DNA of 64,000 nucleotides from Ochrobactrum sp. CM-21-5 (GTDB taxonomy: Bacteria > Pseudomonadota > Alphaproteobacteria > Rhizobiales > Rhizobiaceae), in NCBI RefSeq assembly GCF_014253075.1, contig NZ_JACLZJ010000004.1, forward strand, positions 282,878 to 346,877. Direction: 5' to 3'. The notes beneath the pieces were generated by a model. That model had not been told where the DNA came from. It made no database searches and worked only from the letters and a program-made list of their open reading frames with translations. Position numbers and translations under genes: made by a program. Within the stretch, counting starts at the first letter, position 1, and each line of letters begins with the position of its first letter. Positions 1 to 8,410 of the stretch are shown here, piece after piece.

Positions 1-114
1 TCCAACGAACCTGTTTAACGGGACCGCATCTCAATGTACCGAAGACGACCGCAAATGCTTTCGGAGATCCACAATATCTCGTTGGTGTGACGAGATCGCT
101 ACTTTTGCAACCGG

Positions 115-1113
115 TTACGTTTTTTTCTTATTCGTCAGTGCAACCTCTCTGGCGAGCCGGGCTGTTTCTTCGTCACAGATAAGAACATTGCCGACACCCG
201 ATAGAAGGGCGGCGGCGATTGCGTTTACTTTGTTCAATCCACCGGAAGCAAATACGACACAAGGCACTTTCTTCAGTACCTCAAATGATGGTGCAATTGC
301 CCGTTGGTTTATCGGGTGATTGATGGGTAGGCCATGACTATCCATAAACTGGGCGACGACGTCGCCGCATGCTCCCGCTTCTTTAAGATCTTCCAGATTA
401 ACATCTTGAGGCAATCCATACCGTACGAGGAGCGAGCGCTCGGTCAAATCGCCAATGCTCAAGATGATGATATCATTTGCCTTGATACGGCAAAATGCGC
501 TTTCGAAAACATCCTGGCTGACGATTGCTTCGCGCGATTGCGGGCTGCCGGCATAGATCGGTGCGGCCAGATAGGCACATTGGGCATTTAGCTGGCGGGC
601 GAGATCGCCAGCAATGTCGAATGTATTGATTTCAATACCGTGTGTCAGTCCACCCAAAACGGAGTTTACGCATAGGTCGGGCCGCTTGAGCACAGGCATA
701 TGCCGAACCATCTCACGCAGGGTGGCGCCCCAGCCAACGCCTACGCCCGATATCTTTGTGGTGGAGAGCTGATGAACAAGATAATCGGCGGTTGCCTGAC
801 CGAGTAACACCGGTATCAGTTCCGGATCTTCAGGTGTTGGAACAATGGACACATGACTGAGCGAAAAATCAGACACTAGTTGTTGTTCCAGCTCAACACA
901 TGACGCCAATCTTGAGTTCAGCGTTATGGTCACCAGTCCCGATCTGCGGGCTTCGGCTATGATCTTGTTTACGCGCAGGCGATTGGTTGAGAGCGCTTCA
1001 GCAATTTCTCCCTGCGTGCGTCCTTCCATGAAATATTGCCAGACCACGCGCGCCTGCATTTGTTCTTCCGAAAGCGAAACCGGAGAATGAAACGTCGATC
1101 TTCCGTTTGCCAT
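115..1113 (-). CDS. SorC/DeoR-type sugar-binding transcriptional regulator
   Basis: The 332-residue protein has an N-terminal helix-turn-helix (about residues 15-60, with QGEIAEALSTNRLRVNKII as the recognition unit) followed by a long sugar-phosphate-isomerase-like effector domain typical of SorC regulators (GVGWGATLREMV near residue 125, ASGGLNKVNAIAAAL near the C-terminus). SorC proteins bind phosphorylated sugars and usually control the adjacent operon. It is transcribed away from the ugp-like genes, just downstream of the ATPase gene on the same strand, so it probably controls this uptake locus, perhaps sensing glycerol phosphate. An AGG ribosome site lies 5 bases before the ATG. The family call is secure; the ligand is inferred. 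Confidence 0.88.
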   Translation of the reverse strand: MANGRSTFHSPVSLSEEQMQARVVWQYFMEGRTQGEIAEALSTNRLRVNKIIAEARRSGLVTITLNSRLASCVELEQQLVSDFSLSHVSIVPTPEDPELIPVLLGQATADYLVHQLSTTKISGVGVGWGATLREMVRHMPVLKRPDLCVNSVLGGLTHGIEINTFDIAGDLARQLNAQCAYLAAPIYAGSPQSREAIVSQDVFESAFCRIKANDIIILSIGDLTERSLLVRYGLPQDVNLEDLKEAGACGDVVAQFMDSHGLPINHPINQRAIAPSFEVLKKVPCVVFASGGLNKVNAIAAALLSGVGNVLICDEETARLAREVALTNKKKT

Positions 1114-1166
1114 TAAAACCTCGTGGATTATGTCGAAGCTGATACGTCACCGAATTTTCGATGTGT

Positions 1167-2210
1167 TCAATTCGTTCTCTGACCCGTACGGCTATTGAAG
1201 AGGTGAAGGTTTTCTTCAACGATGTAACAGGAGAGCTGATCTCCTTCAGCAAGCTTTTCCTGGGCCGATAGACTTGCCACGATTGTTTGGCCGGCAGGCG
1301 ATATTTGAAGGTGAACGTGGTTTTCATCCCCAACGGTTTCAATAAGCTCAATCCTGGCACTGAACCGCAGAGCGGCTTTCTCGGTTTTACCAAGTCTCAC
1401 GGAACTTGGTCGAATGCCGATTACATCCGTATCTGCCGACATGGACAGACCACGGGCAAAGTCTGTATTATCATTTGTCATCTGAAGAAAATTCATGGGT
1501 GGGGAGCCGATAAAACCCGCAACGAACATCGTTAATGGTCGCTGATAGACTTCCATCGGCGTTCCCAATTGTTCGATCCGGCCAGCGTTCATGACAACGA
1601 GGCGATCCGCGAGCGTCATTGCTTCAAGCTGGTCGTGCGTGACATAGAGACTTGTTGTTTTCAGTCGGCGTTGAAGGCGGCGAATCTCTACGCGCATTTG
1701 CACGCGCAGTTTTGCATCAAGGTTGGAGAGAGGTTCATCGAAAAGAAAGGCGGCAGGATTACGAACAATCGCACGCCCCATGGCAACACGCTGACGCTGG
1801 CCTCCGGACAGCTGACGTGGTTTGCGTTCGAGAAATTGCCCAATCTCCAGTACAGATGCGGCCTCACTGATCCGCTGATCTATTTCTGCACGTGAAACGC
1901 CGCGATTTTTCAGTCCGTACTCCAGATTTTGACGAACCGTCATGTGCGGATAAAGAGCGTAGTTCTGAAAGACCATCGCAATGTCGCGTGCTGCTGGTTC
2001 GACGTTGCTCACATCTTTGCCAGCAATCCGTAACTGGCCGCTACTGATGCTTTCCAGCCCGGCGACCATACGCAATAGGGTGGATTTTCCGCAGCCCGAC
2101 GGGCCGACAAGCACAACCATCTCGCCATCGACTACAGTTAAATCAATGCCCTGCACAGCCGGTACGGACCCGTAGTTCTTTTTAAGATTGGCGATTTCGA
2201 TCGTTGCCAT
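1167..2210 (-). CDS. ugpC: ABC importer ATPase, UgpC/MalK type
   Basis: Energises sugar or glycerol-3-phosphate import at the inner membrane. Visible motifs: Walker [10 protein letters not shown] (about residue 38), Q-loop in [14 protein letters not shown], signature [14 protein letters not shown], Walker [16 protein letters not shown]-loop YVTHD, then a TOBE regulatory domain from about residue 235. About 347 residues, normal for the family. Two ATGs are adjacent (2213 and 2210); GGGAGAGA just upstream gives better spacing to 2210. It is divergent from ugpB-ugpA-ugpE, which lack an ATPase of their own, so it is the likely partner. The symbol rests on this context, since UgpC, MalK and related ATPases are hard to tell apart. 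Confidence 0.87.
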   Translation of the reverse strand: MATIEIANLKKNYGSVPAVQGIDLTVVDGEMVVLVGPSGCGKSTLLRMVAGLESISSGQLRIAGKDVSNVEPAARDIAMVFQNYALYPHMTVRQNLEYGLKNRGVSRAEIDQRISEAASVLEIGQFLERKPRQLSGGQRQRVAMGRAIVRNPAAFLFDEPLSNLDAKLRVQMRVEIRRLQRRLKTTSLYVTHDQLEAMTLADRLVVMNAGRIEQLGTPMEVYQRPLTMFVAGFIGSPPMNFLQMTNDNTDFARGLSMSADTDVIGIRPSSVRLGKTEKAALRFSARIELIETVGDENHVHLQISPAGQTIVASLSAQEKLAEGDQLSCYIVEENLHLFNSRTGQRTN

Positions 2211-2230
2211 CATTCTCTCCCATAGCCATC

Positions 2231-2263
2231 ATACATATGTAACATGCTATTGACATTTGTAAT
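2231..2263. promoter_or_regulatory. Tandem candidate operators in the ugp divergent promoter
   Basis: ACATATGTAA (2233-2242, inside the perfect palindrome TACATATGTA) and ACATTTGTAA (2253-2262) are near-identical and start exactly 20 bp apart, about two helical turns. They lie between the ATPase gene and ugpB. The second overlaps a TTGACA -35 box. The likely ligand is the SorC regulator at 115-1113; that link is inference. Confidence 0.5.
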
Positions 2264-2279
2264 TGGCAACCCCTAACTT
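2250..2279 (+). promoter_or_regulatory. Candidate sigma-70 promoter for ugpB
   Basis: A consensus -35 TTGACA (2250-2255) is followed after 17-18 bp by a weak -10 (CTAACT/TAACTT, 2273-2279). It precedes the ugpB start by about 80 bp. The -10 is poor, as expected for a regulated promoter, so the call is tentative. Confidence 0.4.
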
Positions 2280-2359
2280 GGAACCATGTCGCCTTGGGAG
2301 GGGTGATTGCTAACGGAATTGCTGTTCTGTTGGCAAAAGGCTATCGAGAGGAGAACGGA

Positions 2360-3718
2360 ATGTTCCAGAAAACCGGTAAACGAGATTTACTCACGCGTGC
2401 TATGCGATCAGTGGCAGCCGGAGCGGCTGCAATTGTGTTGGGTCTGCAATTCACGCCATCTGCTGATGCAGCAGATCGCATCAAGATCGAATGGTGGAAT
2501 GCCGCAAACGGGCGCTTGGCCGATATAACCAATCAGCTGATCGCGAACTTCAACGCATCGCAGGACAAATACGAAGTCGTCGGCGTCGGCAAAGGCAATT
2601 ATGAGGAGACCATGGCGGCAATGGTGGCCGCTTATCGTGTGGGGCAGCAGCCGGTTCTGGTACAGGCTGCAGAGCGTGGTTTCACAACGATGTATAGCTC
2701 AGGCGCTGTAATTCCGGTTCCCGAACTCATGCAGAAAGAAGGTTACGATATCGACTGGTCAGATTTCGTAGCACCTGTTGCTGGCTTTTACGTCGTCGAT
2801 GGCAAGCCTGCAGCCATGCCGTTCAATAGTTCCACGCCGATTTTCTGGTATAATGCAGATCACTTCAAAGCCGCTGGTTTCGAGAAACCTGCCGAGACAT
2901 GGCAGGAAGTAGAGAGGCAGCTTTATGCGATCAAGGAAAAAGGCATATCCAAATGCTCCATGGCGCTTGCCAATGATTTTTATTGGAGCCTGATCGAAAA
3001 CTACGCGGCAATTCACGATCAACCCTATGGTACCAAAGAAAACGGCTTTGGTGGTCTGGATACGGAGTTTGTCTTTAATAAAAGCCCATTGATTGTCGGT
3101 CAGCTTGAGCGTCTTCATAAATGGATGAATGACGGGGTTTTGCAGATTGCGGGTCAGGGCCTTTCTCCCGAGCAGTTGTACGTTTCGGGAACCTGTTCCA
3201 CGCTGGTGGCGTCGACTGCGGCGCATGCCACCGTCGAATCCGGCGCGAAGTTCAATTGGAATGCAACCTTCTTGCCACATGAAGAGGGCATTGCCCCGAA
3301 GAACAGCACCATAGGCGGTGGCGCGCTATGGGTGCTGAAGGGTAAGTCAGAAGACGAATATGCTGGTGCCGCAGCATTTTTGAATTTCGTGGCGTCGCCG
3401 GAAACGCAGGTCTGGTGGAGCAAACAGACCGGATATGTGCCGATCACCAATGCAGCTTATGGCAAGGCAAAGACGGAAGGCTATTTCAAGGAGCATCCAA
3501 CCCGCGAAATCGCAATTCTACAACTGACCCGTGGAACGCCGACCGACAATTCGCGCGGATTCCGTTTCGGCAATCACAATCAGGCCATGGCCCTGCTAGT
3601 TGAAGAAATCCAGGGTGTCTGGACCGGCGAGAAAACTGCGCAGCAGGCGCTGGATTCAGCTGCTGCGCGTGGCAACCAAGTCCTGCGTCAGTATGAGAAG
3701 CTTCATGCTGGACGGTGA
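2360..3718 (+). CDS. ugpB: Glycerol-3-phosphate ABC importer, substrate-binding protein
   Basis: Periplasmic receptor for sn-glycerol-3-phosphate and glycerophosphodiesters. The ATG at 2360 is preceded by GAGAGGAG at good spacing and opens a signal peptide (basic start, hydrophobic AAGAAAIVLGL, cleavage near SADAADR); the frame is open further upstream but without signal-like sequence. The mature part begins IKIEWWNAANG, and near the C-terminus carries PTDNSRGFRFGN, a motif I recognise from UgpB proteins. About 452 residues, close to the usual length. It heads the operon ugpB-ugpA-ugpE-GDPD-HAD. The neighbouring GDPD supports a glycerophosphodiester substrate. Confidence 0.9.
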   Translation: MFQKTGKRDLLTRAMRSVAAGAAAIVLGLQFTPSADAADRIKIEWWNAANGRLADITNQLIANFNASQDKYEVVGVGKGNYEETMAAMVAAYRVGQQPVLVQAAERGFTTMYSSGAVIPVPELMQKEGYDIDWSDFVAPVAGFYVVDGKPAAMPFNSSTPIFWYNADHFKAAGFEKPAETWQEVERQLYAIKEKGISKCSMALANDFYWSLIENYAAIHDQPYGTKENGFGGLDTEFVFNKSPLIVGQLERLHKWMNDGVLQIAGQGLSPEQLYVSGTCSTLVASTAAHATVESGAKFNWNATFLPHEEGIAPKNSTIGGGALWVLKGKSEDEYAGAAAFLNFVASPETQVWWSKQTGYVPITNAAYGKAKTEGYFKEHPTREIAILQLTRGTPTDNSRGFRFGNHNQAMALLVEEIQGVWTGEKTAQQALDSAAARGNQVLRQYEKLHAGR

Positions 3719-3761
3719 TATTATTCAGAACAAAGGAGGCGCCAGCGGGCGCTTCCAGCGG

Positions 3762-4697
3762 ATGGATGGTCTGGCTTTGGGGCGCTTCATGTCAAGAGCG
3801 TCTGGGGGCGGCTTGAAATCAGCACATTTCAAGCGTCCATGGCTTGCTGCCGGTTTTGTTGCGCCGCAGCTTTTGATCCTCCTGTTCTTCTTCTTCATCC
3901 CTTCTTACAAAGCGCTTTCGCTTGCTTTCGTTCAGGTCGATCCATTCGGCGGGCTGCAGATATTCGTTGGCCTGGAGAATTTCCGGACACTGTTGACAAG
4001 TGCGGAATATCGCGCCAGCGCTACCTTCACACTCTGGTTCACGATCACACAGAATGTTGCGACGTTAGGACTGGCAGGGCTTTTTGCATTTGCAACCGAT
4101 TTCGTTATTCGCGGTCGAGGTATCTATAAAGGCGTTATCCTGCTACCTTATGCCATCGCACCGGTCATTTCCGGTGTCCTATGGGCTTTTCTCTTCAATC
4201 CGGCCGTTGGACCGATAGCCCAGTTTCTCCACTCGATGGGGATTGCGTGGGATCCAAATCGCCGCCCTTTCGACGCCCAGCTACTTGTGACGGTGGCCTC
4301 CGTCTGGAAGCATGTCTGTTACAACTACATTTTTCTGGTTGCAGCCCTGCTTGCTGTTCCAGGTTCTTTGTTGGAAGCTGCCAAACTCGACGGTGCAGGC
4401 CCGGTTCGCCGTTTCTTTACAATCTCCCTGCCTCTCATTTCTCCGACGATTTTCTTCCTGGTGGTGATGAATTTTGTTTACGGACTGTTCGAAACATTCG
4501 GCATCATTGACGCCGTGACGCGCGGCGGCCCCGCAGGTGCAACTAACAGTCTTGTTTATAAAGTTTATCAGGACGGTTTCGTGCAGCTTGATCTGGGATC
4601 GTCGGCTGCTCAGTCGGTTATTCTCATGATCGTCGCAATCCTTTTCACCATCTTCCAGTTCCGCGCTATCGAGCGCAAGGTCAACTATCAGGTGTGA
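3762..4697 (+). CDS. ugpA: Glycerol-3-phosphate ABC importer permease UgpA
   Basis: Inner-membrane permease with about six hydrophobic segments, beginning with FVAPQLLILLFFFFIP, and the EAA coupling loop EAAKLDGAGPVRRFF that contacts the ATPase. The start is ambiguous: the frame is open through the end of ugpB, with ATGs at 3705 (overlapping ugpB), 3762 and 3789. A strong AGGAGG at 3734-3739 lies too far (about 22 bases) from 3762 for a classic match. Alignment to the usual 295-residue family length favours 3762 or 3789. It follows ugpB directly and overlaps ugpE by four bases (GTGA), consistent with one transcript. Confidence 0.85.
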   Translation: MDGLALGRFMSRASGGGLKSAHFKRPWLAAGFVAPQLLILLFFFFIPSYKALSLAFVQVDPFGGLQIFVGLENFRTLLTSAEYRASATFTLWFTITQNVATLGLAGLFAFATDFVIRGRGIYKGVILLPYAIAPVISGVLWAFLFNPAVGPIAQFLHSMGIAWDPNRRPFDAQLLVTVASVWKHVCYNYIFLVAALLAVPGSLLEAAKLDGAGPVRRFFTISLPLISPTIFFLVVMNFVYGLFETFGIIDAVTRGGPAGATNSLVYKVYQDGFVQLDLGSSAAQSVILMIVAILFTIFQFRAIERKVNYQV

Positions 4698-5620
4698 CGA
4701 TGATAGAGCGCAATCCTGGTCTTTCCATCTTTTGTCATGCGGTGCTTCTCATCGGGGCCGCAGTTGTCTGTCTTCCGCTCTATTTTGCTTTTGTGGCCGG
4801 GTCGCTGACGCTGGAGGAAGTGCAGCAAGCACCTTTCCCGGTCCTGCCGGGATCGCACTTTCTCGAGAATGTTGCGGCTGCATGGAACCAGGGAGAGTTT
4901 TCGCGGCTCTTCATCAATTCCTTGATTGTGACGGTCGGTATAGTAATCGGCAAACTGACCATCTCTTTGATTGCGGCTTTTGCGGTCACCTATTTTCGTT
5001 TTCCGTTTCGTATGACCGCTTTCTGGCTGATTTTTGTGTCGCTGATGCTACCGGTGGAAGTCCGTATCATTCCAACTTATGAGGCTGTGGCGGATGTCGC
5101 GGGACCTATACGCTGGCTTGCCGGTATTACCGGCCTTTCCGGGGGGCTGGAAAGTTTTATGGGCTACGACATCGAGACGTCGTTGAAATGGAACATGGTC
5201 AACAGCTATAGCGGACTGATACTGCCGTTGATCGCTTCGGCATCGGCGACATTTCTTTTTCGGCAGTTTTTTCTTACCATTCCCGAAGAGCTTTGCGAGG
5301 CTGCCAAACTCGATGGAGCGGGCCCGATCAGGTTCTTCAAGGATGTACTGCTGCCGCTTTCCACCGCGAATATTGCGGCACTGGCCATTATCCTTTTCCT
5401 CTATGGGTGGAACCAGTATCTCTGGCCGCTTTTATTTACGACCGACAAAAATATGGCGACGGCCATTCTCGGGCTGAAACAGCTTGTACCCGTTTCTGAT
5501 ACCGCGCCGGCATGGAATATCGCCATGAGCGCGGCGCTCTTCGTGATGCTGCCGCCGGCTGCAATCATTCTCCTGATGCAACGCTGGTTCACCAAGGGAT
5601 TGGTCGATTCCGGCAAATAG
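4694..5620 (+). CDS. ugpE: Glycerol-3-phosphate ABC importer permease UgpE
   Basis: Second inner-membrane permease of the importer: about six membrane segments and the EAA loop EAAKLDGAGPIRFFKDVLLP in the last third, typical of the MalG/UgpE family; about 306-308 residues versus about 280 for the family. Translation may begin at the GTG overlapping the ugpA stop (4694) or at the ATG at 4700; coupling to ugpA is likely either way. It pairs with UgpA to form the channel and with the ATPase encoded divergently at 1167-2210. Confidence 0.88.
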   Translation: MTMIERNPGLSIFCHAVLLIGAAVVCLPLYFAFVAGSLTLEEVQQAPFPVLPGSHFLENVAAAWNQGEFSRLFINSLIVTVGIVIGKLTISLIAAFAVTYFRFPFRMTAFWLIFVSLMLPVEVRIIPTYEAVADVAGPIRWLAGITGLSGGLESFMGYDIETSLKWNMVNSYSGLILPLIASASATFLFRQFFLTIPEELCEAAKLDGAGPIRFFKDVLLPLSTANIAALAIILFLYGWNQYLWPLLFTTDKNMATAILGLKQLVPVSDTAPAWNIAMSAALFVMLPPAAIILLMQRWFTKGLVDSGK

Positions 5621-5640
5621 TTTCACCTTAAAAGGATAAG

Positions 5641-6375
5641 ATGATGGTGTTCATTATCGGTCACCGTGGCGGTCGAAATCTCTGGCCTGAAAACAGCCTG
5701 TCTGGGTTTCGCAAACTTCTGGCAATGCCGGTTGAAGGGGTGGAGTTTGACGTCCATCTGACGAGTTCAGGGGAGATGCTGGTCATTCATGACCCCACGC
5801 TCGATCGAACCACCGACAAGTCGGGGGTTGTAGCCGGCCTGACGCCGGAAAGCCGGAAAGCGGTTCATTTGAGGAACAGCGAAAGCGAGACCATCCCAAC
5901 GCTGGAAGAAGTCCTGGAAGTCTTTAAGGGCACAGCGCTGGAGCTGCACATCGAATTGAAGGCAGATGTTGATGGCCAGCCTTATGAAGGCCTTGAAGCT
6001 ATGGCTGCAGGGTTGATTGATCGCTTTGGTCTTGCAAAAAGATCAATCCTGACCAGTTTCAATCCGCGAGTTCTCGAGACAGTAAGGCAAGTTGCGCCAC
6101 ATATACGAACCTTGTCGTCATTCGATAACAAATCGGCGGACAGGCTTGGGCTTTCGGCAGGATTGGAAACGATGATGCGGTTCTCGGACGTTATTGCGGT
6201 CGAGAAGGCGCTGTTGAATGCTGAATGGGATCAGGTGACGGCGATTGTTCCGCTTGAACGTCTGGGAGTATGGGTGCCGAATGATAGTGATGATCTGGCT
6301 TACTGGCTGTCGAAACCCGTACGTCAGTTGACGACAGACCGCCCCGATCTGGCGCTACGCGCGCGGGAGAAATGA
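5641..6375 (+). CDS. ugpQ: Glycerophosphodiester phosphodiesterase (UgpQ type)
   Basis: Hydrolyses glycerophosphodiesters to glycerol-3-phosphate and an alcohol. The GDPD signature is complete: IGHRGG (about residue 6), PENS, GVEFDVHLTSSG with the metal-binding Glu and Asp, and VIHDPTLDRTT. At 244 residues with no signal peptide it should be cytosolic, acting after import, like UgpQ. AAAAGGATAAG precedes the start, 20 bp after ugpE. The gene after it begins inside its stop codon. Its place inside the importer operon argues that glycerophosphodiesters are natural substrates. Confidence 0.9.
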   Translation: MMVFIIGHRGGRNLWPENSLSGFRKLLAMPVEGVEFDVHLTSSGEMLVIHDPTLDRTTDKSGVVAGLTPESRKAVHLRNSESETIPTLEEVLEVFKGTALELHIELKADVDGQPYEGLEAMAAGLIDRFGLAKRSILTSFNPRVLETVRQVAPHIRTLSSFDNKSADRLGLSAGLETMMRFSDVIAVEKALLNAEWDQVTAIVPLERLGVWVPNDSDDLAYWLSKPVRQLTTDRPDLALRAREK

Positions 6376-7133
6376 TGATGCATCGCCCAGTTACCGACCG
6401 ATCTTTTACGCCACAAACCGTAGCGCAGACGAGGCCGTTGGAGAATATCGAACTTGTAATTTTCGACTGCGACGGAGTGCTCATCGACAGCGAACCCATA
6501 GCCAGTCGTACCTTGGCCGAAATGCTTCAGGAAGCGGGTATTTCGATCACGGCTGAAGACGCGCACCTGAAGTTTACCGGAAATTCCGAAACCATCATTC
6601 GCAGGATTTGTGAAGAGGAATACGGTCTGCGCGATACTGTGGCTCACTTCGAGGCATGGCATGAACGGTTATTTGTCGAATTTGAATGTTCCCTGAAACC
6701 CATGCCCGGTATCGCGCATATTGTCGATGGCATTGATCGGCCAAAATGCGTGGCGTCGAACAGTACGATGGAACGGCTGCGCAAAAGTCTGGGAAAACTT
6801 GAGCTCTGGCAGCAGTTTGATCCGGCTATCTACAGTGCCGAAATGGTGGCAAGGCCCAAACCTGCTTCTGATCTGCTTCTGTTGTGCGCAGAAAAATTTG
6901 AGGCCCGCCCCGGGCGTTGCGTCATGATAGATGATAGTCCGCACGGGGTATCGGCGGCTGTAGCAGCCGGTATGTACGCTATCGGTTTTGTCGATCCTCT
7001 GGACCCTCGGCCTGACCGTGCCTCTTTGCTATCGGCTGACGGAGCATCGTTCGTTGTCGAAGGTGCTGACGGACTTCCGGCAGCATTGCAATCGATAAAT
7101 GCCTTGTTGGGGAATGAGGGATGCGCGTGGTGA
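6372..7133 (+). CDS. HAD-superfamily phosphatase, phosphoglucomutase-like
   Basis: A HAD hydrolase of subfamily IA: motif I IFDCDGVLIDSEP (about residue 32) with the nucleophile Asp, motif II VASNSTMER, motif III Lys in ARPKPASDLL, and motif IV MIDDSPHGVSAA. A helical cap lies between motifs I and II. The family includes sugar-phosphate and glycerol-phosphate phosphatases. It overlaps the GDPD gene by four bases (ATGA), so the two are probably co-translated. Dephosphorylation of imported glycerol phosphate or a related product is plausible but inferred. The start may be a few codons inside, since the first 25 residues are not part of the fold. Confidence 0.82.
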   Translation: MMMHRPVTDRSFTPQTVAQTRPLENIELVIFDCDGVLIDSEPIASRTLAEMLQEAGISITAEDAHLKFTGNSETIIRRICEEEYGLRDTVAHFEAWHERLFVEFECSLKPMPGIAHIVDGIDRPKCVASNSTMERLRKSLGKLELWQQFDPAIYSAEMVARPKPASDLLLLCAEKFEARPGRCVMIDDSPHGVSAAVAAGMYAIGFVDPLDPRPDRASLLSADGASFVVEGADGLPAALQSINALLGNEGCAW

Positions 7134-7225
7134 ATAGTGAGCGCTTTGGAAAGGCCGCAATACGCATTGCGCTTGTGTAGATTCCATGCGCTTAAAAAGG
7201 CCAGCGGCAACTGAGGAATGAACCG

Positions 7226-7889
7226 ATGGCTCGCGTCGTTCAAATTTCGGATACGCACCTTGGTCCGCATAAAGCCCATTTTCTGGAGAACTGAGCACCA
7301 TTGCGTGCATGGATCGCCAAAGAGTCGCCAAACCTCATTATTCATTCAGGGAATATCAGCCTTGACGGTGCCGATATGGAAGATGATTTTACCTTTTGCC
7401 GGGAGACCATGGCCGAACTTCCGGCTTCGCTGCTAGTTATTCCGGGTAATCACGATGTTGGCGAGCCGAAGAATCAACATCAGCCTGCCGATGCCGAGGC
7501 GGCTGGCGCGCTGGAACCCTCACTATGACGCCGACCACTGGGTTCATGACACTGAGGAATGGCGCTTGCTGGGCTTTGACTCGATGATTTTCAGTTAGGG
7601 CCTTCGAGAAGAAGAGGCACAGTTCCAGTGGCTTGAAAGACAAATGGCTCAGGCCGGTGGTCGCCGTATTGGATGGTTCTGCCACCAGCCTCTATTCATC
7701 ACCGGTTGGGACAATGCCGACAACGGCTATTGGTCTGTGAAGGTAAAGTCATGCGCCTGCCTGCGCATTATGGCAGAGCGCTTCGACGTTGGCTTGATCG
7801 CCAGCGATCATCTGCATCTTTCGCACGATTTCGTACTGGCAGACACTGGTAGTTGGCGAAGAGCCTTGTCTTTTGCGGATCAACAGTAG
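7226..7889 (+). pseudogene. Broken metallophosphoesterase gene (CpdA-like)
   Basis: Remains of a calcineurin-type phosphoesterase. Frame 1 gives MARVVQISDTHLGPHKAHF then a TGA at 7292, most likely a mutated Trp codon, because the frame continues with an intact stretch holding the GN and GNHDV metal motifs. A one-base insertion near 7497-7500 then shifts the frame: the other frame carries RLARWNPHYDADHW, a TAG at 7596, then CHQPLF and ASDHLHLSHD, where the usual GHLH Gly is changed to Asp. The C-terminus is lost after about 7889. At least three disabling lesions make this a clear pseudogene. It lies downstream of the ugp operon, and an intact ancestor probably acted on phosphodiesters there. 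Confidence 0.9.
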
Positions 7890-7987
7890 GTGCCTGACGG
7901 TTGACGATGCTGACAGTCCTACCAAAAGGCAAAAACAAAAGAAGCTGCCAAATGCAGCCTTTCATACGCTTTGATTTTCCGGAAAAC

Positions 7988-8062
7988 TGGAGCGGGCGAA
8001 GGGATTCGAACCCTCGACCCCAACCTTGGCAAGGTTGTGCTCTACCCCTGAGCTACACCCGC
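7988..8062 (-). tRNA. tRNA-Gly (anticodon GCC)
   Basis: The reverse complement folds as a complete tRNA: acceptor GCGGGTG pairs with CGCCCGC (one G-U), D-arm AGCTCAGGGGTAGAGC, anticodon stem-loop with GCC, T-arm GGGTTCGAATCCC, discriminator T and an encoded CCA. It reads GGC/GGU glycine codons. It stands alone between the broken phosphoesterase and the ProX-like gene. Confidence 0.97.
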
Positions 8063-8410
8063 TCGCGCTAGTCGTTTCCGTCAAGCTCGCGCTATATGGA
8101 CTAACGCCTCTTCGAATGCAACAGGGAATTTACAGCAGAATGTCGATTTGCAATGATTATGTAGGAGCACCAATTTCAGTGTCGAGCACTAGACGGTGTC
8201 GAACGTGAAAAATCGCGGTAAGAAACTGATATGTAAGTGAGGGCAGCTTTGCACTACGTTTGGAAGCTAATAATCAGCACGGGCAATTGTGCGGCTCCGC
8301 GCATAGTCTTTATCCGAAGATTGCTTTTCCATAGATGGTTACAGACGCGAAAAGCATAGTCTATAACCACAACCGAAACCAATTCGAATGCAGAACAGAT
8401 GGGTGGAAAC
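8063..8410. other. Intergenic stretch without a recognisable gene
   Basis: About 350 bp between the tRNA and the ProX-like gene. No coding frame with a ribosome site and no clear terminator hairpin was seen. It should contain the tRNA promoter (right of 8062 on the minus strand) and the promoter of the gene at 8411. Confidence 0.5.

Noticed and set aside
7988..8062. tRNA-Gly as an integration site of a mobile island
   Set aside because: No integrase, no second copy of the tRNA 3' end and no mobile gene was seen in the window.
8026..8208. 60-codon frame starting inside tRNA-Gly
   Set aside because: It begins within the tRNA sequence and has no ribosome site.
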